64,000 bases of DNA from Guptibacillus algicola (GCF_020171805.1 NZ_JAIVAF010000003.1:496001-560000), one strand, 5' to 3'; counted from the first letter of the stretch, positions 1 through 8,758 are shown. Numbers and translations: made by a program. The notes: generated from the sequence alone by a model not told the origin.

Positions 1-1167
1 AGCGCAGATATCACACATTGTACATATCGGAACTTAAATCAGCGTGTAGAATCTTTCTTGGAGAAAAATGACGATAGTCCACTTTTTATTACAGATCTAT
101 CGGTGAATGAAGAAGTTGAACACCTTCTTGAAAAGCGCCATATGGATGGTGGCCATGTACAAATGATCGACCATCATGCGAGTGCAATTCATTTTAACGA
201 CTATGAGTGGGGTTTTGTAGAGCCTGGTAGTGAGAAGAAAACATGTGCGGCGACATTGTTTTATGACTATTTAGTAGAAAGAGAAAAGATTGAGCGGAAT
301 GAAGGAATCGAACAATTCCTTGAACTTGTGCGGAAATATGATACGTGGGAATGGGAAGAAGACGACGACACAGATGCAAAACGGTTGAACGATCTGTTTT
401 CGATACTAGGGAGAGAAACGTTTAAAGCAGAAATGCTGAGACGATTGACCCGAGATCCAGACTCCTTTTCGTTAAGTGAAACCGAGGAAATGATTCTTGA
501 CCTAGAGGAAAGAAAGATCAGTCGGTATATTCATAAGAAAAATTATCAGATCGTACAAACTTTTATCGATGAATACTGCGTAGGCATCATCCATGCAGAA
601 TCATATCATTCAGAATTAGGGAATGAACTGAACAAACGGCATCCTCATCTCGACTTGATTGCAATTATTAATATCGGGAACAAACGAGCTGGATTTCGAA
701 CGATACATGATGAGGTAGATGTATCAGAATTCGCAGGTAGATTTGGAGGAGGCGGCCACCCGAAAGCGTCAGGGTGCGAACTGACAGAGACGACGTACGA
801 GCTCTTTGTAGCAGAGCCTTTTGCTATTAAACCCCTAAAGAGTGATGCAGATCGAAATAAACTGAACCGCCGAGATGGCGATCAAGGATCTTTTTATGAA
901 AACCACGATGATGAGGTCATCTATATCCGACCAGTTGATAACACTTATGAAATAATGAAGCAGGGCGAAGTGGTTGACTGTACATTCCATACGTTCGACG
1001 ATGCAGAACGTTACGTGAAACGTCAGCATCATGCTTGGCTAAGGTCAGATGAGCGTATTGTTGAAGATCTTACCCGAGTACTTCCACTTTCTAAAGACGA
1101 ACTGTTCGAACGGTATGATGACTTGTTACACGTTATTTCTTATCAAAAAGAAGACTCTCTTAGCTGA
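1..1167 (+). CDS. nrnB: DHH-family oligoribonuclease/phosphodiesterase NrnB, 5' end outside the window
   Basis: The frame is open from base 1 and the first possible start is a TTG at 58 with no ribosome binding site, so the gene very probably begins upstream; 388 codons are visible. Counted from base 58, MIDHHAS at residues 36-42 is the DHH metal-binding motif and GGGGHPKASGC at 230-240 is the DHHA1 substrate motif. The segments YDTWEWE and HAESYHSELGN strongly resemble B. subtilis NrnB (YngD, about 399 aa), a cytoplasmic Mn-dependent nuclease that finishes decay of short RNA oligomers; related proteins also cleave pAp or cyclic nucleotides. The missing N-terminus should carry the family's SHNDLDGVG-type motif. 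The TGA stop lies at the loop edge of the terminator hairpin, so coding sequence and terminator overlap. Confidence 0.88.
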   Translation, partial: SADITHCTYRNLNQRVESFLEKNDDSPLFITDLSVNEEVEHLLEKRHMDGGHVQMIDHHASAIHFNDYEWGFVEPGSEKKTCAATLFYDYLVEREKIERNEGIEQFLELVRKYDTWEWEEDDDTDAKRLNDLFSILGRETFKAEMLRRLTRDPDSFSLSETEEMILDLEERKISRYIHKKNYQIVQTFIDEYCVGIIHAESYHSELGNELNKRHPHLDLIAIINIGNKRAGFRTIHDEVDVSEFAGRFGGGGHPKASGCELTETTYELFVAEPFAIKPLKSDADRNKLNRRDGDQGSFYENHDDEVIYIRPVDNTYEIMKQGEVVDCTFHTFDDAERYVKRQHHAWLRSDERIVEDLTRVLPLSKDELFERYDDLLHVISYQKEDSLS

Positions 1168-1182
1168 GAGTCTTCTTTTTTT
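1150..1182 (+). terminator. Rho-independent terminator of nrnB
   Basis: Ten-bp perfect stem GAAGACTCTC (1150-1159) / GAGAGTCTTC (1166-1175) with a six-base loop and a run of seven T. The nrnB stop codon (1165-1167) is inside the structure. Confidence 0.9.
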
Positions 1183-1245
1183 AATAGGACCCTATAGATT
1201 TTCCTCTCATACGATGAAGGAATGACAATGAAGGAGAGGATCCTT

Positions 1246-1350
1246 ATGAAGAAGGTTGTTTGGATCGCTATAAGTGCAATGGTAGTAGGTTTCATTCGCA
1301 ATATAACGAAGCATGAAAAAATACTACAAGCTGCAGAGTGTGAAAAATAA
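1246..1350 (+). CDS. Small hypothetical membrane peptide (34 aa)
   Basis: An ATG at 1246 follows the strong ribosome binding site AAGGAGAGGA (1231-1240) by five bases. The 34-residue product starts MKKVVWIAISAMVVGFI, a single hydrophobic segment, followed by a charged tail with one Cys ending at TAA 1348-1350. I recognise no family. It lies between the nrnB terminator and the sigma-W-type promoter of yknW, so it would need its own promoter, which I do not see clearly. The good ribosome binding site and membrane-peptide character argue for translation; the lack of a family argues for caution. Confidence 0.45.
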   Translation: MKKVVWIAISAMVVGFIRNITKHEKILQAAECEK

Positions 1351-1393
1351 GGCTGATCGAGGAGGAAAAACTAAACAATTTTTTATAATTTAT

Positions 1394-1422
1394 GGGAACC
1401 TTTCAAATTACTCTTTCGTATA
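1394..1422 (+). promoter_or_regulatory. Sigma-W-type ECF promoter of yknWXYZ
   Basis: GGGAAC (1394-1399), a 17-base spacer beginning CTTT, then CGTATA (1417-1422). This fits the extracytoplasmic sigma-W consensus (TGAAAC, 16-17 bases, CGTA). In B. subtilis yknWXYZ is a known sigma-W regulon member, so position and gene content agree. Confidence 0.75.
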
Positions 1423-1455
1423 TACAGTTGAGTAAATAAGAAAGGTTGTGACGAG

Positions 1456-2118
1456 ATGAACGAAAACTCAACAAATCCATCAATCCTGGGGATGATTTTT
1501 AGCCCGGGTGAACAATTTGAAAGGATTCGCACAAAACCAAAGGTGTGGCTACCACTACTAATCGTTTTAATAGCATCATTAGTAGCAGGATGGCTCATGG
1601 TAATGAGTCCTGACTTTGAAGCAACAATGAATGAAGGAATGAACGGTGCGGAAAATATGGGCGGCGCTCTCATCTTCATCAAAGTATTTACCGCGCTTTC
1701 AATCGGTATCTCTCCTATTTTCGGTGTTTTGATCGGAAGCTTTATCTACTGGTTAATTTCAAAAGCAACACCATCTGAAGTAACATTCAAACAATTGTTT
1801 TCTATGAACTTATTCATTACTTTTATTAGCGCAATCGGCCTAGTGTTAAACGGTCTTTTAATGGCATTACTAGGTGGCGAGCCCGGTACGATGTATACGA
1901 GTATCGGTAGTCTAATGAGTGCTGAGGGAGCTTCTGCTGGTGTTTGGAATAGTCTTGAAATCTTCAACATTTGGGCGACAATCTTAACTATTATTGGTCT
2001 TAGAATTACAGCTGGTTGGCCAAAAGCACTTGCTTGGATTATTCCTATCGTCTTCTTCTTAATCGGAATTGGCTTTGCTGCAATTGGCACAATGTTTAAC
2101 AGCATGTCGGGAATGTAA
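1456..2118 (+). CDS. yknW: Yip1-family membrane protein YknW
   Basis: A 220-aa integral membrane protein with a short N-terminal cytoplasmic part (residues 1-30) followed by about five hydrophobic segments (roughly 32-50, 72-95, 110-135, 165-185, 190-215), typical of the Yip1 fold. It is the first gene of a four-gene set with a membrane-fusion protein, an ABC ATPase and a MacB-type permease, the exact order of B. subtilis yknWXYZ. That system protects cells against the SDP toxin, and YknW assists assembly of the transporter. The call rests mainly on this context, since Yip1 proteins diverge quickly. Only four bases separate it from yknX. Confidence 0.8.
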   Translation: MNENSTNPSILGMIFSPGEQFERIRTKPKVWLPLLIVLIASLVAGWLMVMSPDFEATMNEGMNGAENMGGALIFIKVFTALSIGISPIFGVLIGSFIYWLISKATPSEVTFKQLFSMNLFITFISAIGLVLNGLLMALLGGEPGTMYTSIGSLMSAEGASAGVWNSLEIFNIWATILTIIGLRITAGWPKALAWIIPIVFFLIGIGFAAIGTMFNSMSGM

Positions 2119-2122
2119 TCGA

Positions 2123-3241
2123 ATGAAGAAAAAAGTATGGATCTCGATTGCTGTTGTAACTGTTTTAGTTGTAATAATAGGGTTTAATGTGTACAACACG
2201 TACGCTAGTAAATCAGCTGAGGTAGAAACAAAGACTTTGAAAAGTGAAAATATCAATACCACGGTCATGACTCCTGGTACGTTGACACTAGCAAATGAAA
2301 GTCTTTTGTTCGATGACCAGACAAAAGGTGAATTAACGACCGTCCATGTAGCTGAGGGCGATTCAGTAAGTAAGGGAGATAAAGTGCTGACGTACGAAAA
2401 CCCTGATCTTAAGATGGAGAAAGAGCAGAACGACATTACTATTGAATCGCTCTACCTTCGTATTAACTCACTAGATAAACAGAAAACAAGATTACAAGAA
2501 AAAGAAGATGAACTTGCTGACGATGTCGGAAAAGAAGAAGCAGAAGAGACGATGGAAGCAGAGCTCGAACAAGTACAAATGGACATACGGATGGCGAACC
2601 TTGATCTTCGTCAAGCATTGCTTCAACGAGATCGTCTAAAGGAGCGTATGACTGAATTAACGGTAACGAGTGAGATCGATGGAATTGTAATCGAAGTGAA
2701 TGAAAAAACATCTCCAACAACTCAAGGAGAAAAGCCACTTGTTCGATTAGGTAGCATGGATGACCTCGTTGTGAAAGGAAAGCTTTCAGAATACGACACA
2801 TTAAGTGTAGAAGATGGGCAACGTGTAACGCTAACATCTGATGCAGTTCCAGATCAGGAGTGGACAGGGAAGGTTTCTGACGTAGGTTATTTACCAGAAG
2901 CATCAGCGGCTGAGAGTGGTTCCAATGCCGTTCAGTTTCCTGTAACGATCACGATTGATGAAGGTCAAAAGCTCAATCTAAAACCTGGTTTTCAGATGAT
3001 CGTCGAAATCGAAACAGATTCCCATGATGCGATGACGCTTCCGTTTAGCGCGGTTCTACAGGACGGTGATGAGCAGTATGTTTACATAGTTGAAAAAGGT
3101 AAAGCTGTACGAAAAGACATCAAGACAGGTTCATCGACTGCGGAACGAATCGAAGTGTCAAGCGGCGTGAAGAAAGATGATCAAGTTGTTATCAACCCTC
3201 CTGATAAGCTGAAGGATGGGATGGAAGTGAAATTGAAATGA
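2123..3241 (+). CDS. yknX: Membrane-fusion (RND-adaptor-like) subunit YknX of the YknWXYZ ABC exporter
   Basis: The start is placed at ATG 2123 (MKKKVWIS), which directly precedes the N-terminal membrane anchor (residues about 5-25); a longer frame from 2069 would overlap yknW and lacks a binding site. The 372-aa product has the MacA/HlyD layout: a lipoyl-like half motif (HVAEGDSVSKGDKVL), a long Glu/Gln-rich coiled-coil hairpin (about 90-190), the second lipoyl half (EIDGIVIEVNEK), then beta-barrel and membrane-proximal domains. It should sit on the outer face of the membrane and couple with YknYZ. Its end overlaps yknY by four bases (ATGA), showing translational coupling. Confidence 0.88.
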   Translation: MKKKVWISIAVVTVLVVIIGFNVYNTYASKSAEVETKTLKSENINTTVMTPGTLTLANESLLFDDQTKGELTTVHVAEGDSVSKGDKVLTYENPDLKMEKEQNDITIESLYLRINSLDKQKTRLQEKEDELADDVGKEEAEETMEAELEQVQMDIRMANLDLRQALLQRDRLKERMTELTVTSEIDGIVIEVNEKTSPTTQGEKPLVRLGSMDDLVVKGKLSEYDTLSVEDGQRVTLTSDAVPDQEWTGKVSDVGYLPEASAAESGSNAVQFPVTITIDEGQKLNLKPGFQMIVEIETDSHDAMTLPFSAVLQDGDEQYVYIVEKGKAVRKDIKTGSSTAERIEVSSGVKKDDQVVINPPDKLKDGMEVKLK

Positions 3242-3927
3242 TTGAATTAGAAAAAATTGTAAAAAGTTATACGCTAGGTAAAGAAACGGTCGAAGTGTTA
3301 AAAGGGATCACGACCACGATAGAAAAAGGTGAGTTCGTTGCAATCATGGGGCCCTCTGGCTCTGGGAAATCCACATTGATGAATATCATCGGTTGTTTGG
3401 ATCGTCCAACATCAGGCACTTATTTTTTAGAGGGAGAGGATGTTTCGACTCATTCTGACCCAGAGCTCGCAAAAGTTAGGAATAAGTCGATCGGCTTCGT
3501 TTTTCAACAGTTTCAGCTCTTGCCGAGGTTAACGGCTTTAAAGAATGTTGAACTTCCTATGGTATACGCCGGCGCATCGAAAAAAGAGCGAGAGGAACGA
3601 GCGAGTGATTCGTTGACTCGAGTTGGACTTCGAGATCGGATGGGACATTTACCAAACGAATTATCAGGTGGTCAAAAGCAGCGAGTTGCAATCGCGAGAG
3701 CACTTGTTAACGATCCATCTCTCATTCTAGCGGATGAGCCAACTGGTGCCCTCGATACTGCTACGAGTGTTGCGATCATGGAACTTTTCGTTGAACTTAA
3801 CAAAGAAGGAACAACGATTATCGTAGTCACTCACGAGCCTGAAGTAGCGGAATATGCAAATCGAGTGATTTACGTTCGAGATGGATTACTTGGTAAGCAG
3901 CCTATGAATGGAGGGTTTCCTTCATGA
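3238..3927 (+). CDS. yknY: ABC transporter ATP-binding protein YknY (MacB/LolD type)
   Basis: A 229-aa nucleotide-binding domain with Walker A GPSGSGKST at 38-46, a Q-loop near FVFQQFQ (88-93), the ABC signature LSGGQKQR at 142-149 and Walker B LILADEPTG at 162-170, followed by the H-loop VVTHEPE. Sequence style and neighbours match the LolD/MacB export ATPases. It overlaps yknX upstream and yknZ downstream by four bases each, so subunits are made in balance. It powers the YknXZ exporter from the cytoplasmic side. Confidence 0.92.
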   Translation: MIELEKIVKSYTLGKETVEVLKGITTTIEKGEFVAIMGPSGSGKSTLMNIIGCLDRPTSGTYFLEGEDVSTHSDPELAKVRNKSIGFVFQQFQLLPRLTALKNVELPMVYAGASKKEREERASDSLTRVGLRDRMGHLPNELSGGQKQRVAIARALVNDPSLILADEPTGALDTATSVAIMELFVELNKEGTTIIVVTHEPEVAEYANRVIYVRDGLLGKQPMNGGFPS

Positions 3928-5111
3928 GTCTCTTTGAAAACATTAAGATGGCTCTCATGTCTGTTAAAGCACACAAGATGCGTTCTATCCTGACAATGCT
4001 TGGCATTATTATCGGCGTTGCGGCTGTAATCGTGGTCGTTGCGATCGGCCAAGGTGGAGAAGCCATGCTGAAATCTCAAATTGCTGGTGATGGAAATACG
4101 ATCGAAGTATTTTACCAGCCATCAGAAGAAGAGATGCAGCAAGGTGACTGGGAACAAAACCCTTTCACTTCAGATGATATCCGTGAGCTTGAAAAGTTAG
4201 ATAAGGTTACAAACGTTGTAGCATCTACTTCAGAATATTCAACAGTGCGACTTCGGGATGAGTCGACTGATACGTCGATCACTGGAATCAATCAAGCCTA
4301 TATGGAAGTCAATAAGCTGGATATTGCAGAAGGACGTGGTTTTACATCTGCAGATTTCCTAGGCGGAAGAAGAGTGACGGTCGTTAGTGCAGCGATGCAG
4401 GAAGAGCTTTTCGAAGGGAAATCTCCAATAGGTGAAATCATTCGTGTCGGTGTTCAACCTGTCGAAATCATAGGTGTTCTTGAGAAGCCTACGGGATTGT
4501 TTGCGTTTGGCTCTGTTGATACGTATCTCCCATGGTCCGCTATGAGGAATATGTTTGGAACGAATAATTATAGCCAGGTAACATTGGAGGTAGGGGATAC
4601 GGATGATCTGAAGCCGACTGGCGAACAGGCGACAGAGGTACTGAATCGTCTACATGATACGGAAGATTCCTATCAAGTGATGAACATGGAGGAAATCGCA
4701 GCAGGAATTGGCCAGGTGACAACGATTATGACGACGATTATCGGAAGTATTGCCGGTATCTCGCTTCTCGTTGGGGGAATTGGTGTAATGAACATCATGC
4801 TCGTTTCCGTCACCGAGCGAACAAGAGAAATCGGGATTCGGAAATCACTTGGAGCAACGAGACAACAAATCCTTTTTCAGTTCTTAGTCGAGTCGATCAT
4901 CTTAACGTTGATTGGTGGAACGATCGGGATATTGCTAGGATCTGGAACAGCATATCTCGTTTCATTCTTCGCAGATTGGCCATCGCTCATCTCATGGCAA
5001 GTAGTAGTTGGAGCACTCGTATTCTCAATGTTGATCGGTATCGTCTTTGGGATCTTACCAGCCAACAAAGCATCTAGACTCGATCCAATCGACTCATTGC
5101 GTTATGAATAG
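3924..5111 (+). CDS. yknZ: MacB-type FtsX-domain permease YknZ
   Basis: A 395-aa permease. The N-terminal membrane segment (about 18-42, starting after KMRSILTMLGIIIG) is followed by a large extracytoplasmic MacB core domain (about 45-260), then three C-terminal membrane helices forming the FtsX domain, which contains the conserved VSVTERTREIGIRKSLGA turn. It forms the mechanotransmission permease of the four-part system protecting against the SdpC toxin in B. subtilis. The ATG overlaps the end of yknY by four bases. It ends the operon, nine bases before the terminator. Confidence 0.9.
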   Translation: MSLFENIKMALMSVKAHKMRSILTMLGIIIGVAAVIVVVAIGQGGEAMLKSQIAGDGNTIEVFYQPSEEEMQQGDWEQNPFTSDDIRELEKLDKVTNVVASTSEYSTVRLRDESTDTSITGINQAYMEVNKLDIAEGRGFTSADFLGGRRVTVVSAAMQEELFEGKSPIGEIIRVGVQPVEIIGVLEKPTGLFAFGSVDTYLPWSAMRNMFGTNNYSQVTLEVGDTDDLKPTGEQATEVLNRLHDTEDSYQVMNMEEIAAGIGQVTTIMTTIIGSIAGISLLVGGIGVMNIMLVSVTERTREIGIRKSLGATRQQILFQFLVESIILTLIGGTIGILLGSGTAYLVSFFADWPSLISWQVVVGALVFSMLIGIVFGILPANKASRLDPIDSLRYE

Positions 5112-5119
5112 GATATAAA

Positions 5120-5152
5120 AAGAGGAAGAGCGATAATGCTCTTCCTCTTTTC
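5120..5152 (+). terminator. Terminator of yknWXYZ; left copy of the duplicated hairpin at locus 1
   Basis: AAGAGGAAGAGC (5120-5131), loop GATAAT, GCTCTTCCTCTT (5138-5149), then TTTCG. The stem AGAGGAAGAGC is present again at 5605-5632, on the other side of the intergenic repeats. Confidence 0.88.
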
Positions 5153-5213
5153 GTTAAGCTAGTTCCGAAATCCATCTTCTGAATGGGATACCACCCTTGA
5201 TTGAGGTGGTGAT

Positions 5214-5338
5214 TTCCGCTCCAGGAGGATCGCTTTCCGCGGGGCGGGCGGTGAGCCTTCTCAGCGCACAAAACCGTTGCGCCTCCGGGGTCTCACCTGT
5301 CCCGCACATCCCGCAGGAGTCGATCCTCCTTCCGCTCC
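5214..5338 (-). repeat. Hairpin repeat A, copy 1
   Basis: Bounded by direct 9-mers TTCCGCTCC (5214-5222 and 5330-5338). On the minus strand the interior starts GGAGGATCG and ends CGATCCTCC, closing a long GC-rich hairpin that contains GCGGGACAGGTGAG and CTCACCGCCCGC. Copies at 12558-12675 and 20922-21034 have compensatory changes in the closing stem. Confidence 0.85.
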
Positions 5339-5462
5339 AATCAACATTTGAATGAATGATTAGGAAACAAATGCAAAGCGAATAAAAAAAAGGTATACAA
5401 CAAAAGAAAATGACTCTTTGATCATAATCAATCGGAAAGTTTGCTAGGTTAATTGCAACCCA

Positions 5463-5565
5463 GTAGGAGTGAATACCGCTTCGAGACTCGGAGTGGACGG
5501 GTTTTTGTCCGCTGTGAGGCTCGGGCGTTCGTCCACAGGAAAGCAAGCGGTATTCAAACTCCTAC
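5463..5565 (-). repeat. Hairpin repeat B, copy 1
   Basis: Ends are inverted: GTAGGAGTGAATACCGC (5463-5479) and GCGGTATTCAAACTCCTAC (5547-5565). Copies are at 12302-12425 and 20674-20795. Confidence 0.85.
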
Positions 5566-5604
5566 GGCATAGGGAACAACGAATCAAACTTTCCCAATAA
5601 ACTT

Positions 5605-5636
5605 AGAGGAAGAGCGTGGAAGCTCTTCCTCTTTTA
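5605..5636. terminator. Hairpin between repeat locus 1 and recQ; right copy of the duplicated terminator
   Basis: AGAGGAAGAGC (5605-5615), loop GTGGAA, GCTCTTCCTCT (5622-5632), then TTT on the plus strand. It sits immediately after the recQ stop (minus strand) and repeats the yknZ terminator stem exactly with a different loop. Confidence 0.75.
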
Positions 5637-7718
5637 TGTGGTTACTTTTCTCTTTTTCGTTAGAACAGCTTTAATTTGTGTATACGTAATCTCTTCAGGG
5701 AGCGCTTCCTTCAATGGTTTAAGTTTCTCGTCTCCGATTGAGGCTGCTTCCTGTAAAATGAGTTCTTCGTGTTCAGGAGCTACAATACGATCAATTTCTT
5801 TCAGTAAACCATCCTCGATTGCTTTTAAGAGATGACCTTCGACAGTTGATTCGCTTAGTCCCCTTGTCGCTGCAATCATAGGAATTTCTTTTCCGTCTTG
5901 AAACAGTTCGAATGATGCCAAGTGACTTGGCTTTTCACTCGATTGATTTCGTGTTGATAGGGATTCTAACAGATCAACAAATGCGCTGCCATACTTCTCG
6001 TATTTCATCTCTCCAACACCTTTGATTTTAAGCATCTCGTCACGTGACGTTGGCAGGACCTCACTCATCTCCCTTAGCGTACTATCAGCAAACACGACGT
6101 AAGGAGGGACCCCATCTCGATCTGCAAGTTGCTTTCGTAACATGCGAAGCTTTTCGAATAACTCATCATTTCCTTCGATCGCCTCAGGTTTTCTCGACAC
6201 TTTCTTATGAATTGCTTCTTTTCCTTTAAGAACGGGTAACGTTTTTTCTTGAAGGATCAGTGTTGGATACTTACTATCCGTTAAAGTGATAAATTGCTCA
6301 GCGGTTAGGAAGTCAATTAGATCGATGATGTCTTGCTGAGTTCGTCGTGCTAGAAGTCCGAAAGTCGACACTTGATCAAGGTGAAGTTCTTTAATTCGTT
6401 TTGATCTAGAACCTTTTAATATCTGAGCAATGATCGTTTTACCAAAACGCTCATTCACCCTCTTAATCGTTGAGAAAATCATTTGTGCTTCTTTTGTAAT
6501 CTCAACGACCTCACGTTCATCAACACAGTTGCTACATTTTCCACATCGATAATCCGGACGCTCATCGCCAAAGTAATGGAGAATCGCGCCTTGGAGACAT
6601 TTTTCCGTGTGACAGTAGTCAACCATCGCTTTTAACTTTGAAAGCTCTGCAGACTTCCTTACCGGATCATGCTGGTTCTCTTGGATAAGAAACTTTTGAA
6701 TATGGATATCACCTGGTGAAAAGAGGAGGAAACAATCACTTTCTTCGCCATCTCTCCCGGCACGTCCAGCTTCTTGATAATACGATTCCATGTTCTTTGG
6801 TAAATTGTGATGAATAACGAATCTGACGTTTGATTTGTCGATTCCCATCCCAAATGCATTTGTCGCTACCATGACCGCAAGATCATCGAACAAAAATGCT
6901 TCCTGTGCAGCTTTGCGCTCGTTTTCTGAGAGTCCAGCATGGTATTTGCCTACTTTGATGCCGAGCTTCTCGAGTGAAGAATAGAGCTGATCAGTTTCTT
7001 TTCTAGTCGCGGTGTAAATAATACCCGACTGCGTTGCATTTTTCTTCAAATATGAGGTGATAAAGTTCTTCTTCTTTTCTCCTTTAACAACTGAGAAATG
7101 AAGATTTTCGCGTTCAAACCCAGATATGTAGGTCTGTTCTTCTGTAATAGTAAGAATACGCTGAATATCACTTACGACCTCTGGGGTAGCAGTAGCTGTC
7201 AGTGCAATGATCGGCGGGCGGTTAGAAAATAAATTCATCATACTACTGATCTTCATATAACTTGGACGAAAGTCGTGCCCCCACTGTGAAATACAGTGTG
7301 CTTCATCTACTGCGATCAACGAAACAGAAGTTCGTTGCAACATCCGTTGGAAAGATGGTGCTTCCAATCGCTCAGGAGCGATGTAGAGTAGCTTGATTTC
7401 CCCGTATTCTGCTTCTTGCATAGTCGACCTTATTTCTGTTTCTGTTAATGAACTATTTATATAAGCAGCATCGATCCCATACCCAGATAGTGCATCTACC
7501 TGATCTTTCATCAGTGAAATCAAAGGAGATATGACGATTGTTAATCCATCGTTCATAAGTGCAGGTACTTGATAGCAGATCGATTTTCCACCGCCAGTTG
7601 GCATGATGCCTAGTGTATTCCGTTTTGTCAGGATGCTATCGATAATTTGCTTTTGACCGGATCGAAACTCATCGTAACCAAAATAATGTTTCAGCTGGTG
7701 TTTCGCTTGCTCGAGCAT
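5634..7718 (-). CDS. recQ: ATP-dependent DNA helicase RecQ
   Basis: A 694-aa superfamily 2 helicase. Walker A PTGGGKS is at 40-46, the DEAH box at 138-141 followed by the RecQ aromatic-rich loop (CISQWGHDFRPSY), and motif VI QEAGRAGRDG near 317. A Cys cluster for zinc binding (CHTEK..CLQ...CGKCSNC, about 365-395), a winged helix, an HRDC domain (about 525-600) and an extra C-terminal helix-turn-helix (LSESTVEGHLLKA) follow. It unwinds forked or recombining DNA. At 694 aa it is longer than B. subtilis RecQ (591), the extra length being the C-terminal HTH region. Start ATG at 7718 follows AGGAAG. It converges with yknZ across repeat locus 1. Confidence 0.93.
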   Translation of the reverse strand: MLEQAKHQLKHYFGYDEFRSGQKQIIDSILTKRNTLGIMPTGGGKSICYQVPALMNDGLTIVISPLISLMKDQVDALSGYGIDAAYINSSLTETEIRSTMQEAEYGEIKLLYIAPERLEAPSFQRMLQRTSVSLIAVDEAHCISQWGHDFRPSYMKISSMMNLFSNRPPIIALTATATPEVVSDIQRILTITEEQTYISGFERENLHFSVVKGEKKKNFITSYLKKNATQSGIIYTATRKETDQLYSSLEKLGIKVGKYHAGLSENERKAAQEAFLFDDLAVMVATNAFGMGIDKSNVRFVIHHNLPKNMESYYQEAGRAGRDGEESDCFLLFSPGDIHIQKFLIQENQHDPVRKSAELSKLKAMVDYCHTEKCLQGAILHYFGDERPDYRCGKCSNCVDEREVVEITKEAQMIFSTIKRVNERFGKTIIAQILKGSRSKRIKELHLDQVSTFGLLARRTQQDIIDLIDFLTAEQFITLTDSKYPTLILQEKTLPVLKGKEAIHKKVSRKPEAIEGNDELFEKLRMLRKQLADRDGVPPYVVFADSTLREMSEVLPTSRDEMLKIKGVGEMKYEKYGSAFVDLLESLSTRNQSSEKPSHLASFELFQDGKEIPMIAATRGLSESTVEGHLLKAIEDGLLKEIDRIVAPEHEELILQEAASIGDEKLKPLKEALPEEITYTQIKAVLTKKRKVTT

Positions 7719-7868
7719 TGTATCTTCCTTTCTTCAGTTCAGAAGTTACCCATATTATCTTATCGTACAAGAGATTGGGTGTACAGAACACATAAATTTC
7801 AAACCTCTACGCAAACTAGTAGAAAATGTTAATTAGGGGTTTTAAGTTTAACAAAAGGGGAAAATAAG

Positions 7869-8579
7869 ATGAGTGAATGGTTAGAAGTGATAGCAAGGTC
7901 ATTATTAATGTTGATCGTTTTATTTCTGCTAACAAAGGTACTAGGTAAGAAACAGCTTTCAAAACTATCTTATTTCGAGTATATAGTTGGTATTATCATC
8001 GGTGATGTTGCAGGGACGTTAACGATGAGCACAGAAGCAAGTTTGTTTAATGGAATAACGAGTTTGGGCATTTGGGCTGGTGTTTCGGTAGTGATTAGCA
8101 TGATCTCACTAAAAAGCAAAGCGTTTCGAGACGTCGTGGAAGGTAAGGCCCGTATTTTCATAAAGGACGGAAAAATCCTTGAAGAAAACTTAAAAAAAGA
8201 ACGCATATCTGCAGATGAGCTTTTAGAGATGTTACGAAAGAAGGATGTTTTCTCAGCTAATGATGTTGAGTTTGCCCTCCTTGAAGCAGATGGTGAGTTA
8301 AGTGTGTTATTGAAACGCGATTACCGTGCTGTGCGACCATCAGAGTTGTGGCTTCACCTTCCAGAAGAAAAAGAACCAAAAGCGGTCATCATGGATGGTG
8401 TTGTAATGATAGACGTCCTCAATAGTATTGGAAGAACAAGAGAATGGTTACAAAGTAAACTTAGGGAAAAACAAGTCAACATCAATGAAATTTACTTAGG
8501 GCAGTTACACTCAGATGGGAGGCTAACGCTTGACTATTATGAGGATGCTGCTATCGATACAAAGCAGTTGGAGGAATGA
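7869..8579 (+). CDS. DUF421 / YetF-family membrane protein
   Basis: A 236-aa protein with three N-terminal membrane helices (about 8-25, 35-50, 60-80) followed by a cytoplasmic region (85-236) of two alpha/beta repeats, including the family pattern VEGKARIFIKDGKILEENLKK and LRKKDVFSANDVEFALLE. B. subtilis relatives are YetF, YdfR, YdfS, YkjA and YrbG. Some YetF-type proteins are carried with spore-specific 2Duf systems that change germination or wet-heat resistance; whether this one does cannot be told. The start at 7869 follows AAAGGGG. Its end overlaps the next small gene by four bases (ATGA). Confidence 0.82.
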   Translation: MSEWLEVIARSLLMLIVLFLLTKVLGKKQLSKLSYFEYIVGIIIGDVAGTLTMSTEASLFNGITSLGIWAGVSVVISMISLKSKAFRDVVEGKARIFIKDGKILEENLKKERISADELLEMLRKKDVFSANDVEFALLEADGELSVLLKRDYRAVRPSELWLHLPEEKEPKAVIMDGVVMIDVLNSIGRTREWLQSKLREKQVNINEIYLGQLHSDGRLTLDYYEDAAIDTKQLEE

Positions 8580-8758
8580 ACAAAGTGATTAAGCAAACGC
8601 GCTCGAAAGACGAGCTTATTACCCTTTTACTAGAAAAGGGAATTTATAAAGTAAAACAAAAGCAGCTATATGAATGTTCAACAACAGAATTATTTTATTA
8701 TTACTTGTCCCTTACGAAAGATAAGCTACAGGTGTTAAATACCAAAATTAGTTCTTAA
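8576..8758 (+). CDS. Small basic protein resembling the FbpA (Fur-regulated basic protein A) family
   Basis: A 60-aa, Lys-rich protein starting in an ATGA overlap with the DUF421 gene, so the two are co-translated. The segment DELITLLLEKGIYKVKQKQL followed by YECSTTELFYYY fits the FbpA-type pattern (LI..L...GIYK....QLYE....EL). In B. subtilis FbpA helps the FsrA small RNA in the iron-sparing response. No Fur box was seen upstream of the operon, so an iron link is not supported here. The family call is a pattern match by eye. Confidence 0.6.
   Translation: MNKVIKQTRSKDELITLLLEKGIYKVKQKQLYECSTTELFYYYLSLTKDKLQVLNTKISS

Larger units (their letters stand above)
5121..5632 (-). mobile_element. Terminator-flanked compound intergenic element, locus 1
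   Basis: About 456 bp (5149-5604) with hairpin repeats A (5214-5338) and B (5463-5565), both on the minus strand relative to loci 2 and 3, bounded by direct copies of the terminator AGAGGAAGAGC-loop-GCTCTTCCTCT. It separates convergent yknZ and recQ. The same B-spacer-A order is seen at 12.2-12.8 and 20.6-21.1 kb, each with its own duplicated terminator. The spacer also holds a stretch shared with locus 3 (TAGCAAACTTTCCGAT). No open reading frame inside looks real. Calling it mobile is inference. Confidence 0.55.

Noticed and set aside
5154-5546. Minus-strand open frames of 65 and 130 codons in repeat locus 1
   Set aside because: They are reading frames through hairpins A and B, Arg/Pro/Gly-rich from GC content, without start signals.
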